From NCBI RefSeq assembly GCF_963678635.1, contig NC_087066.1, positions 28,277,301-28,341,300 of the forward strand: a stretch of 64,000 nt of DNA, written 5' to 3'. Below are positions 62,321 through 64,000 of this stretch, one piece after another. How positions within the stretch are numbered: the first letter of the stretch is position 1; each line of letters starts with the position of its first letter. This DNA is from Symsagittifera roscoffensis. Lineage: Eukaryota > Xenacoelomorpha > Acoela > Convolutidae. The notes beneath the pieces were generated by a model. It was not told the origin of the DNA, searched no databases, and saw only the letters and a list, made by a program, of their open reading frames with translations. The translations under genes were made by a program, and so were the position numbers.

Positions 62321-63079
62321 ATAGATAAAACCAAGGAGCTCAACTAAAGCTGGAGGCACCTGTCTAATAAAATTTTTGAAAACCGTACTGATGCGAAAGG
62401 TAATGTGTAAATTTCAAACGGTGCCAAAATGTCAAAAAGTCCATAGCTGGTTTCTATCATCAAAAGAACACGCTTTTGGAAGGAACATTATATCTCATTT
62501 AAATTCTTTTTTTTTCAGACTTGGCGCGTTAGTTTTGGAAAAAAGTCCAAAAACTGATCAAAATGTCGAAAAATTATTAAAACAATAGCAAATTCCTTGC
62601 CAAAATTGAAAAAAAAATTATGCAGGGGATACTCTTACAGCTTGTTCTTTCGATTGAACCCTCAGGCTTAGAAGCTTTCAATAAAATCGAAAAAAAATTC
62701 CAAATTAACACAAGTTCTACATTGATTTTTCACCCTTTATCTGAGATTTCGCGAAGTAGTTTCCGAGAAAAGTCAATAAAATTCAATTAAAACGGTCAAT
62801 ATTTCAAAACATGGGTTTTTCCTAGTTTTATAATGACTTTTCTACAAAAAAAAAACAAGGCGTATCCCGCTATGCAGAGAATTTTCCTTTTCCATCTTTC
62901 GATTAAGTCCAGAACTAATTTTCCACAAAAAATTAGGGCCTAGCTTAGCTGCTTATGCAGTAAAACAATTCCTACTACTTGGTTTACCGATTAACCCTTT
63001 TATCACATATTTGACCGGATAGTTTAGAAGAAAAGTCAAAAAGTTTCCGGAAAATAGTTCTCCAACATTTCAACACACA

Positions 63080-63262
63080 AGTAGACCTGCGCTTTGCAAA
63101 CACAAAAGAAAACACGACAAAAAGTAGCTCTATAAAAGCAATAAGAAAAAGTCGAAATAAGCCTCGAATTAGTAAAAATTCGGTGAAGTATCGGATTCGA
63201 TCTGCAACTATACCGTGGTTAGTGCGTGAGAGATTATAAGTCTCACGCACTAACCACGGGCG
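63080..63262 (-). mobile_element. tRNA-derived SINE, copy 2
   Basis: Same layout on the - strand: GTGGTTAGTGCG (A-box-like), CTTATAA loop, AGATCGAATCC (B-box-like), then a body with GAGCTACTTTTTGTCG and TTGTGTTTGCAAAGCGCAG. The head contains a 19-bp perfect hairpin. Confidence 0.7.
63213..63259. repeat. Perfect 19-bp hairpin in the SINE head
   Basis: CCGTGGTTAGTGCGTGAGA, a 9-base loop (GATTATAAG), then the exact reverse complement. It is absent from SINE copy 1. Confidence 0.95.
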
Positions 63263-64000
63263 CTTAATAAATCAGAAATACAAGCCACAAATAAAGCAGA
63301 GAATAGATGCTATGAAATTTCCAATGCTAAATATTGAGATTATAGCAAGTGTCACCAAATAAAAGAACACTTTGGATCAACACTTTTATTCGCTAGTTAG
63401 ATTGAAAAAAAAATGAAAAGCACCAATAAACCAGATGCAAAAAAATAAAATGCTATGGAGCAAAAAGTAACCAAGCATTGCGACGGTACCACTATATAAA
63501 GTGTACCTTTACTTCCAACATAGATCGGAAAACAGTTGATAATGTAATAAGGCACTACGCTCCGCTAAGGCTACTGGGAAAAACGGAATAAGTAAAACTT
63601 TGAAACCTCAAAATTTTTTAAGTGACGCACGCCAATTATGAAGCATTAGCAGTACCAGTAGTCAAATTGCAAAAAAATATATCAACTAACATGCCTCAAT
63701 TTATAGAGCAGTCTATGGAGCAGTAATAACATTATAAAAGTAAATGTAATGAAAATAAAGTAAATTTTTTTTTAATTTGAGGTTTTTTGTGAAAATCATC
63801 CCCCCACACGCCATATCAAGTACTAAGTGATTAAATTCGCTCCTAGCAACAAATCAATTATGGCAAATAAGCTTCCTTCAACCAATTTGGATCGATTTCT
63901 ATCATGATTAGATCTCCGCTTACGCGTTAATAGCGCGAAATATATCGCGCGTAAATTGTCCCAAATTTGCGATTTTTAAACCCCCATAATTTAACGAAAA

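Noticed and set aside
62984-63250. 88-codon - strand open frame
   Set aside because: It covers a SINE copy and its hairpin; it does not resemble RBBP4 or any known protein.

Overview
The window is AT-rich metazoan nuclear DNA. It has a few multi-exon genes with GT-AG introns, T-rich TTTCAG-type acceptors and introns of 0.3 to 20 kb, set among transposon relics and repeats. Splice-site style suggests an invertebrate, possibly an ecdysozoan. I cannot name the species; no rRNA or intact tRNA gene is visible.

Host genes: two tandem paralogues of a Cys-loop ligand-gated ion channel lie on the + strand (gene 1, exons within 1543-6197; gene 2, exons within 34225-56885). Both have four exons with identical splice phases, identical lengths for exons 3 and 4, a GGxPV-type extracellular domain and an unusually hydrophobic M2 helix. 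The last two coding exons of an RBBP4/7 (Caf1-55, LIN-53) histone-binding WD40 protein lie on the - strand (62004-60304), including a short acidic tail exon. An orphan exon-like ORF on the - strand (59506-59420) has no assigned partner.

Between the channel genes, 7460-15042 is a decayed - strand retroelement with an envelope-like ORF, bounded by 40-bp direct repeats. 15320-15750 is a hAT-type MITE with a perfect 8-bp target duplication. 15.8-18.5 kb holds an old 1-kb direct duplication, and 18.5-19.5 kb holds a GCGGAAT motif cluster and a 30-bp minisatellite. 20995-31080 is a tandem array of three ~3.02-kb units plus a partial fourth; each full unit carries the tail of an LTR-retroelement Pol and a large inverted repeat.

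The most unusual region is 34.2-56.9 kb. Intron 2 of channel gene 2 contains an LTR-type (Ty3-like) gag-pol element. A block made of the 3' part of exon 1, exon 2 and most of that element has been tandemly amplified to three copies. Gene 2 therefore has three almost identical, splice-competent copies of exon 2 ahead of a single exon 3 and exon 4. Copies A and C share substitutions at catalytic positions of reverse transcriptase and RNase H, and all three copies share one in integrase. The element was thus already dead when amplified, and spread by recombination, not transposition.

Downstream are an 828-bp terminal-inverted-repeat element (57294-58121) and two related tRNA-derived SINE copies in the upstream intron of the RBBP4-like gene, one with a perfect 19-bp hairpin in its head.
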